Assembly: GCA_047967505.1 (NCBI GenBank)
Contig: CM106539.1
Source: Dipteris shenzhenensis
Lineage: Eukaryota; Polypodiophyta; Polypodiopsida; Gleicheniales
Strand: one strand, 5' to 3'
Length of the DNA: 64,000 nucleotides
Shown here: positions 23,146 to 34,519 of the stretch, piece by piece
Layout of the letters: every line of letters begins with the position of its first letter
Position numbering within the stretch: the stretch's first letter is position 1
Position numbers and translations under genes: made by a program
Notes under the pieces: generated by a model
Told to the model about the DNA's origin: nothing
The model's input: the letters and a program-made list of their open reading frames with translations, nothing else
Database searches by the model: none

Positions 23146-24757
23146 TTGGACGGCATAGAACCCCCAACCATTGAGGAGGGACCATTCGAACACCATCGGT
23201 CCAAGAGATTAGAGGAGCAAAGAAGGGCACAGGAACACTTAGTCAACTATGCTTTGATGACAGAGGTGATACGTGCTGAAGAACCCAAGTGTCTTGAAGA
23301 GGCACAGGGTGATGATAGGTGGATGGAGGCTATGCAGTCGGAGTATGGCTCCATAATGAAGAACAACACTTGGGACCTTGTGGATCGACCACCAAAATGC
23401 AAGGTAATCGGCACCAAGTGGGTGTACAAGACCAAGTACAAGTCTGACGGCACGTTGGATAAGTACAAGGCTCGGCGGCTCATGGCAAAAGGATTCGCAC
23501 AAGTACATGGTTTTGATCATGGTTTTGGCTTTAGCAGCACAGGAAAGTTGGCCCGTGTTTCAGATGGATGTAAAATCCACCTTTCTGAATGGAGATCTCA
23601 AGGAGGAGGTATACGTGGAACAACCACCAGGTTTTGTAATCCCCGGTTCAAAAGGTAAAGTTTGTAAACTAAAGAAGGCACTTTACCGGTTGAAACAGGC
23701 CCGACGAGCGTGGTACCAGCGGATTGATGCCTACTTTCTGCAAAACGGGTTCAGGAGAAGCCCATCTGATGCAAATTTGTATATCTACAGAGAAGGAGGC
23801 AGGTGTATGATCGTGGTCCTTTATGTGGACGACCTTGTCATAACAGGAAACCATGAAGAAAAGATCTCACAAACAAAGCAGTTGCTAGGAAGAGAGTTTG
23901 AAATGACAGCTGATGCATTTCTGTTTGGGGATTGAAGTTTGGCAAGAGCCAAAACAGATCTTCATCTCACAGCTGAAGTATGCTGGAGAGATACTGAAGG
24001 CATTTGGCATGGCTGAGTGCAAGACAGTTGGCACCCCTATGGAGGTTGACGTGAAGCTCTCAAACGAGGATTCATCATCACTGGTGGATGAAGCGAAGTA
24101 CAGAAGGCTTGTGGGCAGTTTGATTTACTTGTGCAACACGCAGCCGGACATCAATTTTGCAACTGGTGTACTAAGCAGGTTTTCCAATAAGCCTCGGGAG
24201 AACCATTGGAGGGTAGGGATGCGGGTGCTGAAATACATCAACAAAAGGCACACTTGATTATGGCATCACCTATAGCAAGGGCAACATCTTGACCGGATTC
24301 TGTGACTCAGATTGGGTAGGAGACGTGGATAGCAGGAGATCAGTGATAGGTTACTGTTTCTCACTTGGATCTGGAGTTGTGTCATGGGTCAGCAAGAAGC
24401 AACCTACAGTTGCTCTTTCTTCTACCGAGGCTAAGTAAATCAGCATGTTTTGCTTCTTGTGAGGCATTGTGGTTGAGGAGGATTTTAGGGGACATGGGTG
24501 CAGTGCAAAACAAGCCTACGCAGTTATCATGTGACAATCAGAGTTGCATGGCAATTGCAAAGAACCCTGTGTTCCACGCTCGCACAGAACACATTGAGAT
24601 TCTATATCACTTTGTACGCGAGCTCATCATGGATGGAGAGGTTGACTTGGTGTACTGTCCGACTACAGAGAATGCTGCGGACATCTTCATGAAGGCTCTT
24701 GGAAGAGACTTGCTGGAGAGGCATCTTCATCGACTTGGCATTGGGCTAAAAAAGTAA
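23146..24757 (+). pseudogene. Copia reverse transcriptase and RNase H, broken
   Basis: The RT begins with WMEAMQSEY and NNTWDLVDRP. It shifts frame near 23507, keeps the polymerase motif [10 protein letters not shown] (about 23821-23850), and shifts again near 23915 before FLGIEV-like sequence. RNase H shows CDSDWVGD with VSWVSKKQPTVALSSTEAK (24298-24437), then a stop, then NPVFHARTEHIEI and a C-terminal ENAADIFMKAL. It could not make a working polyprotein. Confidence 0.82.
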
Positions 24758-24787
24758 GTTCACTTGCGGGTGGACATTGAGGGGGGG

Positions 24788-25522
24788 TGTTAGATATCAA
24801 TGCTCCACTCTTGTGTAACTATGCGGGAACCAGCTAACTCTACTTGTAAGCCCCCCATATGAGGAGGAGGCATTTGAGTAGCTCGGTTATCCGGCAAGTC
24901 CTGGTTTGGACACCAGATGGGGGCCATGTGTGGCCTGATGGATGGACGGCTTCAGATAGAGTTGGCACACTGCCAACTAGGCTACATGCAAGTGCGGAAG
25001 GCATCCCATGACTGACCGCACTGAGGGTAGACAGAGCATTTCCTGGGGTAGCCCACTCTCGGGTTGCGGGGCCCGTTTGGAGCCCCAGATGATCCCGGAT
25101 AGCTCTGGGCCGCGATACAACCATAGGTTAGTTGCTCTATTCTGCGCCACGGTTCTAACGTGTGGTCGGTGGCCTATTTCGGGACTGACCTCCAGTTGGC
25201 CGTTTTGAGCGGACTGGGTCGATCTCCCAATTGGGTCTAACCGACTATGATTGGTGGCTATATAAGAGCAAGCCCATGAAGCCCATCATCATCATTGGCT
25301 ACAACAACCCTGATTCCTTAGCATCCAGCCTCTGTCCTCCTCTACTGTTTCCAGCATGCCATTGAAGCTTTTCACACAGGAGCGCACGATTGGGAGGCAA
25401 CGCTATCTATTGTATCAGTTTTATAGTAATCAAATTTTTGATTCTCCATACTATCTGCTTTTCTCTCTTGCATATAAGATCCTGTTATCTATTGAGCACG
25501 GACGTTGTATTGTTTTCTTACA
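24788..25522 (+). repeat. 3' LTR of the truncated copia element
   Basis: It starts TGTTAGATATC directly after a polypurine tract, with a TATATAAG box at about 25259. An end at TTTCTTACA (25522) is inferred from similarity to the other LTR ends in the window. It shares GTAAGCCCCC(C)ATATGAGG (24845) with the LTRs at 37092 and 61397. Confidence 0.6.
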
Positions 25523-25599
25523 TATCTTATATGCACTAATCACATAGGTTTCTTTGACTTTTTACATGCATGGAAAATATATTCAAAATAGAAGGTAAA

Positions 25600-26010
25600 A
25601 ACCCACTATTTGTAAGTTTGCAAGATAACTTTTCTAGTTTTGAGCCAACATACCCTCTTGGCGCAATAGGTTTTTTGGTAGTATATAGTTTTCCAAAATA
25701 GCTTTTCTGGCATAACACCTTGTTTGGTAGAACAGCCTTTTTTTTGGGAAAGAACAACTTTTTTTGGTTTTATCTATTCAGTAGATAACGATCTTTTTAC
25801 TGGTAGGCAAAAAGCCCCTTCAATAGGCAAAAGACCTTTTTGACAGAATATCTCTTTTGGTAGTATATATTTTTGCAAAATGGCTTTTTTGGTAGAACAA
25901 CTTTTTTGGCAATTGGCAGAACAACTTTTTGGCAGTTGGCAGGACGGCTTTTTTGGCAATTGGCAGAACATTGGCAATTGGCAAAACAACTTTTCCAATT
26001 GCAAGGTATG
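25600..26010. repeat. Degenerate minisatellite of TTTTGGCA/ATTGGCAGAACA units
   Basis: Units such as TTTTTTGGCAATTGGCAGAA recur between 25890 and 26000. Longer GGTAGTATATA...CAAAAT-GCTTTT-TGG units recur at about 25675 and 25858. All six frames are opened by the repeat, giving spurious proteins. Confidence 0.8.
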
Positions 26011-26129
26011 GCAGCACACAAACACACATCGGTGACACTTGATTTCAAGGCACAACTCGTAAACGATCGTTAAATCATCCACGGAACATTGAAGAACACT
26101 GAAGAAACAAGATGGTGTACAATAATTTG

Positions 26130-26201
26130 CTGGCTTATCATGTATGCTCAGCTGACACTAGGTTATAACTTCCATGAGCTCTTCCAAAGTGCCATATCCA
26201 C
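26130..26201 (-). pseudogene. Lone pseudo-exon of a LOG-type cytokinin-activating enzyme
   Basis: On the minus strand, an acceptor-like TTTGCAG (26208-26202) is followed by 72 bp encoding GYGTLEELMEVIT, a stop, then CQLSIHDKP. The family signature in LONELY GUY (cytokinin riboside 5'-monophosphate phosphoribohydrolase) proteins is GGYGTLEE. The stop is TAG (26160-26158) where Trp is expected. The segment boundaries agree with the short exon known for this part of plant LOG genes. The 3' side reads CCAG followed by CA, so the donor GT is gone. No neighbouring LOG exon was found within several hundred bases. It is a non-functional gene fragment, possibly carried here by a transposon. Confidence 0.65.
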
Positions 26202-26718
26202 CTGCAAACATGGACTTGAATTCACTGAATGGTTTTTACCAGACAACATGATAAAGAAAAGCATTTGTAGATGATTCAGAGCTTACACAAAGAATTCCGA
26301 GAGAGAGGAGGAGTGAATGACTCAGCAAAACTAAAAAGGAATGATGCTAACTAAAAGTAGACCGTAAATTATCCAAAATTACACAAATCCCCTTTTTCAT
26401 TGGTAGTGCAAAGCCTTCACTAATACGGCAGACCAAAAATGATACATGCCAAATGCATAATACTATATCTCCATCATTGATTTTTTTCCCATGCATTCAT
26501 AATCATCCAATGCTACTTGCCGGTACTAGTTATGTTTATATTGAAGTCCTTTTGGTGTGTAACCCAGCCTCCGCCCATGCATTTTCGCCCCTCGGCAAGC
26601 GCCAGTAACTATTGCAAATAATAGAGATAGTGTCATAAGGCAGTGTGCGATATGGCTTTGAACTGATGACGTGGTGGATTTGTCATATGGCTTTGAGCTG
26701 AAGTGTGATTCATCTGTG
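26202..26718. other. Region upstream of candidate gene
   Basis: No coding signal. An imperfect repeat of ATATGGCTTTGA-CTGA occurs at 26650-26666 and 26685-26702, just before the proposed ATG. Confidence 0.4.
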
Positions 26719-27679
26719 ATGTCCCATGGAGCTCACTTTTTCGTTGACAGCCTCTCTTTCGATCGTTGCATGCCCTGCCCACCTTCAACGCTTCATCGCT
26801 CCGTTCTTCGCAGCAACCACACCGCTCTGTCTATTGCTGCGTCTCGCACAACCCAATCCTCCTTCTTTCGTTCTCTTCAGACCATCCCGGCCGCTTCCCC
26901 ATTTCATTCATTCTTTCCGCTTAAATTCAGTCCTGCTGGACAAAAGGGTGACTCCATTTTAGCTCTCTGGCTCGGCGGATCTGTGCTCATCTTGCTCCTA
27001 ATTCTGTCTTCTAAGAATTGTCTAGTAAGAGTAAGCCTCCCTCGCTTGTGCTTGCCAGCGCATGCTGTCCAAAATATACGTCTCAGTTTCACCGAAATTT
27101 TCACCAGAAATCCTCGCGCCTTTTCGCCTTCAAATGCTCGGGAAACAGTGATCTACGGAGCAGCAGGGCATGATGGTTCGGCATGTTTCTCGGACAATGT
27201 CTTATCCGACATCGAACACATAACGGATGGGCTGGGTTCACACAAACATATATCGTCGCAAGTACAATCTGCTGTTCCTTCAGCTTTGTTTGTGTATGGC
27301 AGAGAGACCGCAAACGAAGCTCAAACAACCTCGTATTCAATGATCATTGCTGGTGGTGGAGCAATCTTCGACGGTCACAAGTACAGGCATATTGTGTTAG
27401 TCTCGGGCAAAAGTGATACGCATTCGACCAACTCTCCACAAGATACATCAGATGATAGCAATTCCGTAGACAGTGAGGTAGGGAATTCTCTTCTTTCCAG
27501 GGGGCCCAATTCAACGAGATGAACGTTACATCTTTGGGCACTTTTATTCAGGTTGCTCACCATATGCTTCAGAAATACGATGTTTACATTACCTACAAAG
27601 GAGTTAGGGAAACTAGAAATGATATCCAGGCGGATAGGACATCGATATACAGTGTGCATTCTCGGTATTGCTTATCCAT
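26719..27679 (+). CDS. Candidate plant gene, unrecognised, 5' exons only
   Basis: Proposed exon 1 is 26719-27477 from ATG; the open frame runs further upstream only by a GTG. Exon 2 starts at 27552 after a 74-bp intron with GAG|GTAGGG donor and TTTTATTCAG acceptor, phase 0. Exon 1 encodes a Ser/Arg-rich, acid-poor N terminus like an organelle transit peptide. A hydrophobic span (ILALWLGGSVLILLLIL, about residues 77-93) follows, then a soluble region with an acidic Ser/Asp tail. Exon 2 continues with AHHMLQKYDVYITYKGVRE. At 27680 the frame is entered by a solo LTR. I do not recognise the family. The intron size resembles those of the transporter gene, which supports a host gene, but it could be a truncated pseudogene. 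Confidence 0.4.
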
Positions 27680-28282
27680 TGTACCATACACCCCCCTAGT
27701 CGCACGTCTGCACCATCTAGCTCATACAACACTAAAAAAAACTGAGAGAGAGAGGACAGAAAATCAGATACATTCCTCCACAAAAGTGGGTCAACAAAAG
27801 CTCAAGGATGAGCGTGCGCTGTGTACAAACAGCCTGAGATGCTGTCAATGATGCTGAGCCTATTCCACTCCCCGTGAGCTTGCCTCTGTGCAAGGCAGTC
27901 TCTGCAGGTGATGAGGAATGAAGGGGGCAATGGGGCTTTTTATAGGACGGGCTAGGCTCCCTCAAACTGGCCGACCATGGAGTTGGCTCCCTGCCCAATG
28001 CACCGACCTGCCAGCCCACCAACCGACCAGACTGGTCGGCCTTTGCTGGTTGGCTTGGGCCAGGCCTATATAAGGGCCCATTTATGGGCTGCTGTTGCAG
28101 CTCCCAATGCCGCCCATGTACAGGTCCAAGAGGTGCCTAGGATGCTGTGCCATCTTCTTGCTGCAGGGCGGGTTCCCTGCCAGGTAGGTCTGCTGCCTTT
28201 TACCTTCCCCTACACCCTATGGTCTTCTGCCCCCTTGTCCCCTCAAATCGGGGGCTCACAGTGGGGCAGTGACCTTCTAACA
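27680..28282 (+). mobile_element. Solo LTR, 603 bp, with target-site duplication
   Basis: It starts TGTACCATAC and ends CCTTCTAACA, flanked on both sides by TCCAT (27675-27679 and 28283-28287). An inverted repeat GACCAG-A-CTGGTC (28025-28037) lies about 40 bp upstream of TATATAAG (28077), which suggests plus-strand transcription. No internal region remains. It interrupts exon 2 of the candidate gene at 26719. Confidence 0.8.
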
Positions 28283-28287
28283 TCCAT

Positions 28288-28815
28288 ATCCAAACTGGTA
28301 CCCAAATGTGAATTTCACTTGGTTGAGGGGCTAAGATGGGGCCCCCTCCTTATCCAAGCTCTTTTTATTGCTTGAAATGGAGATACAAGACCAAGGTGCA
28401 ATGCACCTTACAAACTTGGGCTAAAACTCTTGACATGGACATAGACAAAGGACTTATTTAGAATTGCAGGACGAGTTTTCAAGTTGAGCTATATAGAAGG
28501 AATGATTCAAAAGCTGAACTAGTGAGAACTGGACTCCATGGGCACCTCAATCCGCAAGGAAGATGCCTGCATAGTCACAACTTCATCTCACATCAGTTGC
28601 ATGCACTAGATCTCTAGAAAAAGAGGAAATTCCAATGCAAAAATGTACTGCAAATAAGCAATCCCTCAGATTCGAACTCCCCTTCCATTTGTACTCCCAT
28701 GGTTATGGAGCCCTTGGTGCAATTGCAGCCCCTCTTGCTTGGATGGATGAGATCTTGGGGCTGGAGAGAGAAAAATAATGAAGGGAGGAGAGAGAAAGCC
28801 TTAGAGTGGAGTAAT
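28288..28815. other. Gap between solo LTR and copia element
   Basis: Immediately after the solo LTR the candidate gene frame could run on to a TGA near 28377, but coding character is doubtful. The rest is GA-rich (28750-28815) with no gene. A TTCGAATC string near 28672-28680 resembles a B box but has no tRNA fold. Confidence 0.4.
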
Positions 28816-29086
28816 TGTGAGATCGGGAGAGAGAGCAAAGGTGAGAACTGAAAAATAGGAGAGAGAGAGAGCTGAAAGCTTAGTTGCAAATAGATGAGTG
28901 TAAGAGAGGTACAACTGAAGGAGTGAGATAAGGTTTTGTCCTAGTGACAGAACCTTAGTAGTCACTAACCATAGTTAGTGGACTAACTGCGTTTAGGGGG
29001 AAAAACCTCTTAAAGAGGGAAAAGTGCCCCTAACTAGCTTATTAAATTACATTGGTCACTGCTGAATTATATCTATAATTCTAACA
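28816..29086 (-). repeat. Copia 3' LTR
   Basis: This LTR lies downstream of RNase H on the minus strand. The purine-rich strand just inside it (GGGGGG at 29087-29093, minus) is the polypurine tract. Confidence 0.9.
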
Positions 29087-29121
29087 CCCCCCTGGAGTGC
29101 CAATGTCATGTACAAGGAGGA

Positions 29122-32100
29122 TTAATCACCAAACGGATATAAGTTCAGGGCACTGCGAAATGCCTCAAACTTTTCACGTGGCAGTGCTTTGGTGAAAATA
29201 TCTGCAACATTGTCATGTGTGGACACAAAGATCATACTGATCTCTCCTGCATGCAACTTCTCTCTGACGTAGTGATAGTGAACCTCAATGTGCTTCGTGC
29301 GAGCATGAAACACCGGATTCTTTGCCACTGCAATGGCACTCTGACTATCAGTGAGAATTGGAGAAGGGCCCTCCAATGACATATGAAGATCAGCAAATAG
29401 ACGATGCAGCCAGACACATTCAACTGTTGTTGTGAAAGCTGCCTTGTACTCAACTTCACATGATGAGGTAGCCACTGTAAATTGTTTCTTGCTCAGCCAG
29501 GAAATGCAAGCTTTACCCAAAAAGAAACAATTGCCACTAGTGGACTGCCTAGTGTCATAATCACCAGCCCAATCTGAATCACTGTAGGCATGCATCTGCA
29601 AGTCACCCCCCCTGGGAAATAACAAGCCAAAAGACTTCGTGCCTTGTAAATAACGGAAGATGCGCTTAACTGCCTGCCAATGCATAGTTTTTGGGCTGTG
29701 CATATACCTGCTCACCTGAGATACTGCAAATTGAATATCAGGTCTAGTGTTGCAGAGATAAATGAGGCATCCAACAGCCTGACTGTAAAATGTGGCATCA
29801 ACTGATTCTCTTGCATCATGCATTGTGAGTTTCAGCCCCGGCTCCATGGGAGTGGCTATGGGCTTACAATCATGCATGTTAGTTAAATCTATCCAAGAGT
29901 TTCTGCACATACTTGGACTGAGACATAATAGTGCCACATCTCTCTTGAGAGAACTGGATCCCCAAATAAAAGTGAAGCAGCCCCAAATCTCACATGTCAA
30001 AGTTGGTCTGCAAATCAGCTTTGAAATCTGCAATATTATCTTCATTGGACCCTGTGAGCAGTAAGTCATCGACAGAAAGAATGATGACTAAAATTTCCCC
30101 CCCATCCTTCTTGATGTAGAGGGTGCTCTCAGTAGGACTATTGTGCAGCCCCTTGTTGGTTAAAAAGGCATGAATCTTGGCATACCATGCACGAGGGGCC
30201 TGTTTCAGCCCATACAAAGCTTTATTCAGCTTGCATGCCTGAAGTGCATTTCCTGAAATTTCAAAGCGTGGAGGTTGTTTGACATAAACCTCTTCCAACA
30301 AGTCTCCATTTAGGAAGGCTGTTTTAATGTCCAACTGATGAACATTCCACTCAAAATGTGCAGCCATTGCAAAAACAGATCGGATGGTGGTCATCCGGGA
30401 TGTAGGAGCAAAAGTCTCCTCATAATCTATGCCCTTTTTCTGAGCATAGCCTTTGGCAACCAGCCTTGCCTTGTATCTGTCAATGGAGCCATCTGGCTTC
30501 CGTTTCACCTTGAAAACCCATCATGTACCAATGGCATGTTTACCTGGTGGCAAGTCTATGACATCCCAAGTCTGATTTTTCTGAATGGACTGCAATTCAT
30601 CGTGTATGGCATTCATCCAATGCACATTGTCCTTTGCTTCTTCAAATGTTGCAGGCTCCTCCTCATCGAGAAGAGTACCTGCATATGCTGATTCCACTGA
30701 ATTAGCACCTTCCATGTGCCTTACTGCACTGCGAGTCCTGCCAGGTAATGGAGCATCAATCTTACTCTCCCTGAGAGTCTGTAACAACCAGTTTGGGACT
30801 GTTTTTGCTGCATGTATGTCTGCAATTTCTTGCTAAACCACTTGTTCCACTGCGTGTGGAGGTGGCAAGACATCCTGTGGCTGAACTGGAGCATCGGGAG
30901 GTGGCTGTAAATTCTGATTTGCATCAGAAATATCAGCATGGGAACCCAAGGCAATGGGTAGCAACCCCTCAAAAACATCCTCTGAAGAAGAAGGCATATG
31001 AAATTCAGCCTGAGTGTGAGCTGAATTTTCTGCAAATATCACATCTCTACTGACAATGATCTTGCGTGTAGCAAGATTGTAGAGACGGTACCCCTTGCTT
31101 TCTGCACTATACCCAACAAATATGCACTTAATTGCCTTATCTGACAACTTATGCCGAAATTCAATTGGCACATGAGCATATGCAAGGCATCCAAAGACAC
31201 GGAAATGATCCACTGAAGGCTTTCTCCCATTCCAGACTTCAGAGGGAGTTTTTGTTTTCAAAGCCTTCGTGGGAGACCGATTTAAGATGTAGTTGGCACA
31301 CATTAGACCTTCAAGCCAGAATTTGTGAGGCATGTGTTTGCTTTTCAGCATACATCTGTCCATCTCCATAAGAGTTCTATTTTGCTGAGGGGTCAGCCTC
31401 ACTGTGAGCTGATGCACAATACCCTTGCCTTTCAGAAAAGCATCAAAATCTGCAGACAAGTATTCCTCACCTCTATCTGTGCGCAATGTCTGTATCTTGA
31501 GTCCAGATTCGTTTTCAACCATGGCTGAAAAGTGTTTAAACACCATGAACACTTCTGATTTGCGCTTCAGCCTAAGACCCAAGTGAAATTGGAGTAATCA
31601 TCAATAAAAGTAACAAAGTAGAGATGACCACCCAATGATGGAGTCCTCATAGGACCACAGACATCACTGTGTATAAGCTGTAATTTTCAGACAGCTTTAA
31701 CTGAACCATCCTTTTTGAAGGGGAATCTGTGCATCTTGCCTAAAATGCACCCTTCACAGGCATGTGGAGGAGGTATCTCAAGAGGTGGCAATGCATCAGC
31801 CATAGAGTGCTTCTGAAGTGTCATCAAGCTGTTGTAATGCATGTGGCCATATCTCGCATGCCATAACTCTGCATTCTGCATGGCAGCAGTAGGAGTCGAA
31901 ACTGCAAGAGCATGGGCTGCTCTTTTCTCAAAAAGATCAAGCTGAAAAAGCCCACGCAGCAGAGTACTAGATAATCTCAAGGCATAATCATTTTCTCTGT
32001 CTTGGACAGCACATTTGTCATCCTCAAAGATGACGTGAAATCCAGCCCTGTTAAGAGTGGACACTGAAAGGAGATTCTTGGTGATACCAGGCACATACAA

Positions 32101-32751
32101 GACATGTGAAAGTTTGAAAACTAAGCCATCAATGGCGGTAAGCTCAACTTCTCCTGTACCACGTACTGAATATGACGAGTTGTTGGCACAAGTGACTTTC
32201 TTACCAACGGGAGGTGGATGCAAGGAAGTGAAGAGACACTTCCTAGAAGTGATATGCTTGGAGGCACCGCTGTCAAAATACCAAGTATTCAGTGTTTCAT
32301 TGACAGTGAAAGCTGATGCATCCATGGAAGGATCATAACTGCAAGTCAAAAAGGCATCTGTATCATCATTACAAGTGGCTGTACTATCCCGAGCATCTGG
32401 AGCAGCCAGCCTAGAATGTGAAATGCAAGATAAAAAGGCATAATCCTGTCCAACAAAGTTGGCTGCAGCATCCCCACTGTCAGATGCATGACGAGCTGAA
32501 TCTGAAACAGCCATACCGGAGCTGTTTTTCTTCTCTTTTGCAAGCCTTTTCCTGCATTCTGCAATGTGATGACCTGGCTTTTTGCAGTAATGACAAAAAC
32601 CCTTCTTCTTGGGCTTACTTGCATCATTCTTAGCCTTTTGTGAAGGCTGTCCTGACCCACTGGAAGGCTGATTTACTGATGTCTTTGCCTGTCCCTTTCC
32701 TTTTGACTTGAACTTTGAGAGCATAGCTTGTTCACCTGCACGTGAAGCCAA
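29122..32751 (-). pseudogene. Copia pol: protease, integrase, RT, RNase H, broken
   Basis: Reading down the minus strand: a second copy of the gag zinc knuckle (CHYCKKPGHHIAEC, about 32600); protease WYFDSGASKHITS; the integrase zinc region LWHARYGHMHYNS...CEGCILGK (about 31870-31730); integrase core with LRTDRGEEY and the C-terminal FVGYSAESKGYRLYN; RT with IDYEETFAP, QLDIKTAFLNGDL and the active site SVDDLLLTG (about 30080-30060); then RNase H SDSDWAGD, SWLSKKQ, NPVFHARTKHIEV, VADIFTKALP, ending at 29122. The usual Tyr of YVDD is Ser. Frame changes lie near 31685, 30815, 30515 and 30000. Two or more repairs would be needed for expression, so it is a pseudogene. Confidence 0.88.
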
Positions 32752-33466
32752 GTTTTTCCTGGTCTGCTCTTCCTAAAGCAGAAGTCCTATCAACTCATGA
32801 AAAGTGAGAGGATTTGCACCCCCCCTCAATGATAAGTTCAGCGAGGTATGAAAGCTGAGATAAGTCTCAGGAAGAGAATTCAGAGTGGTGGTAGTCATCT
32901 CTGAATCAGGCATCTGTATCATCATTACAAGTGGCTGTACTATCCCGAGCATCTGGAGCAGCCAGCCTAGAATCTGAAATGCAAGATAAAAAGGCATAAT
33001 CCTGTCCAACAAAGTTGGCTGCAGCATCCCCACTGTCAGATGCATGAGGAGCTGAATCTGAAACAGCCATACCGGAGCTGTTTTTCTTCTCTTTTGCAAG
33101 CCTTTTCCTGCATTCTGCAATGTGATGACCTGGCTTTTTGCAGTAATGACAAAAACCCTTCTTCTTGGGCTTATTTGCATCATTCTTAGCGTTTTGTGAA
33201 GGCTGTCCTGACCCACTAGAAGGCTGATTTACTGATGTCTTTGCCTGTCCCTTTCCTTTTGACTTGAACTTTGAGAGCATAGCTTGTTCACTTGCACGTG
33301 AAGCCAAGTTTTTCCTGGTTTGCTCTTCCTGAAGTAGAAGTCCTATCAACTCATGAAAAGGGAGAGGATTTGCACCCCCCCTCAATGATAAGTTCAGCGA
33401 GGTATGAAAGCTGAGATAAGTCTCAGGAAGAGAATTCAGAGTGGTGGTAGTCATCTCTGAATCAGG
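32353..33466 (-). repeat. 556-bp tandem duplication inside copia gag
   Basis: Positions 32353-32910 and 32909-33466 are near-identical at an offset of 556 bp, with only a few substitutions (such as GGCTTACTTGCATC versus GGCTTATTTGCATC). Both carry the zinc knuckle. As 556 is not a multiple of three, the duplication itself breaks the frame. Confidence 0.92.
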
Positions 33467-33977
33467 AATAATCTCATCAATGTTCAATAACAGCTCTCTG
33501 AGATCCTGTAGCTTTGTGAGGTGGACTGACATGGAGTCACCCTCTTCCATATGTGTATTACTTAACTCTCTTTTCAAGAAAGATACCCTTGCATAATTCC
33601 GGGCTGCATACATGCTTTCTAAGATATCCCACGCTGCCTTCAAGGTCTTACACGACCGGATATGCGGAATGATAAATCTTTTCACTGAAAGAGAGATGCA
33701 TGACAAAGCTAAGCCAATGGAGTGGTGGCTACAGCTGCACCAACAACCTGTCCTGCAACTGCACCCTGTGCACGACCTCTTCCACCTCCTTGCTGGGGAG
33801 GGGTATTAGGTGCCATACCTGCTGGTCGGATCTCATCCCATTCACATAATCCCACAAATTACGAGAAATCAAAATATTGCGTACCATAAAACTCCAGAGG
33901 GAGTAGTTGGTACCATCCAACTTGTCTTCCTGTGAAAGACCACCGAACTGGAAATCATTCTGATTTTGCTGGGCCAT
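32906..33977 (-). pseudogene. Copia gag, frameshifted
   Basis: Gag starts MAQQNQNDFQFGG at 33977 with the DGTNYSLWSFMVRN motif of copia gag N termini. A frameshift near 33810 moves it to the frame open from 33706 to 32906. That frame has the UBN2-type core (TLKAAWDILESMY) and a zinc knuckle CHYCKKPGHHIAEC. It stops at a TGA created at the junction of the 556-bp duplication, so the first copy of the gag end is cut off from pol. Confidence 0.85.
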
Positions 33978-34519
33978 GTCTGAGAAAGAGATTACAGCAA
34001 ATACAAAACTGAATTCCCTTGCTGGGAATGAAATGCACAACTCCCAAAAAGCACAGCCAAGCACTGGCTGAAAATGCAACTCAGATTTCTGCAATTTCTC
34101 TGTCAAAAATCTGTCAAAGCATCAAAACTCTCCCAAAATCTGCCAAAAGTGCTGCAAAACACTTACAGAAAGGCAGTGTGAACTGAAATCTCCAAAATTG
34201 CTTCTCCAACACAAAAGCCCCAAAATAGACCTGAAATTGTAACCAGAAAGGGGCAAATTGAACAAAAGCCCCAAATGTTGCACAAATTTTGCTCTGACTG
34301 CAAAAGCCTCAAATTTTACTGCAAAATTGCAGTGTGAATGCAAAAGCCTCAAATTTCTTCAACACTTGCAGATTTACTGCAATGTTTGCCCCAAAAAATC
34401 CAACTGTGCTCCCACAAAGCTGAGCCAAACAATGGCTATATGCAAAGAATGTGCCTGCAAATGAACCTTGCTAGTAGAACCCTGCTCAAAAGTCCTGCAT
34501 TGAAAACGACATATGCACG

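Larger units (their letters stand above)
21390..25522 (+). mobile_element. 5'-truncated Ty1/copia element with 3' LTR
   Basis: The order gag end, protease, integrase, reverse transcriptase, RNase H, polypurine tract (GAGGGGGGG) and LTR is that of a copia element on the plus strand. No 5' LTR or primer site was found upstream of 21390. The gag N terminus is also missing. Coding frames are broken by at least two frameshifts and several in-frame stops. Confidence 0.85.

Noticed and set aside
28665-28685. Minus-strand GAGTTCGAATCTG as a tRNA T arm
   Set aside because: No matching acceptor, D or anticodon arms nearby.
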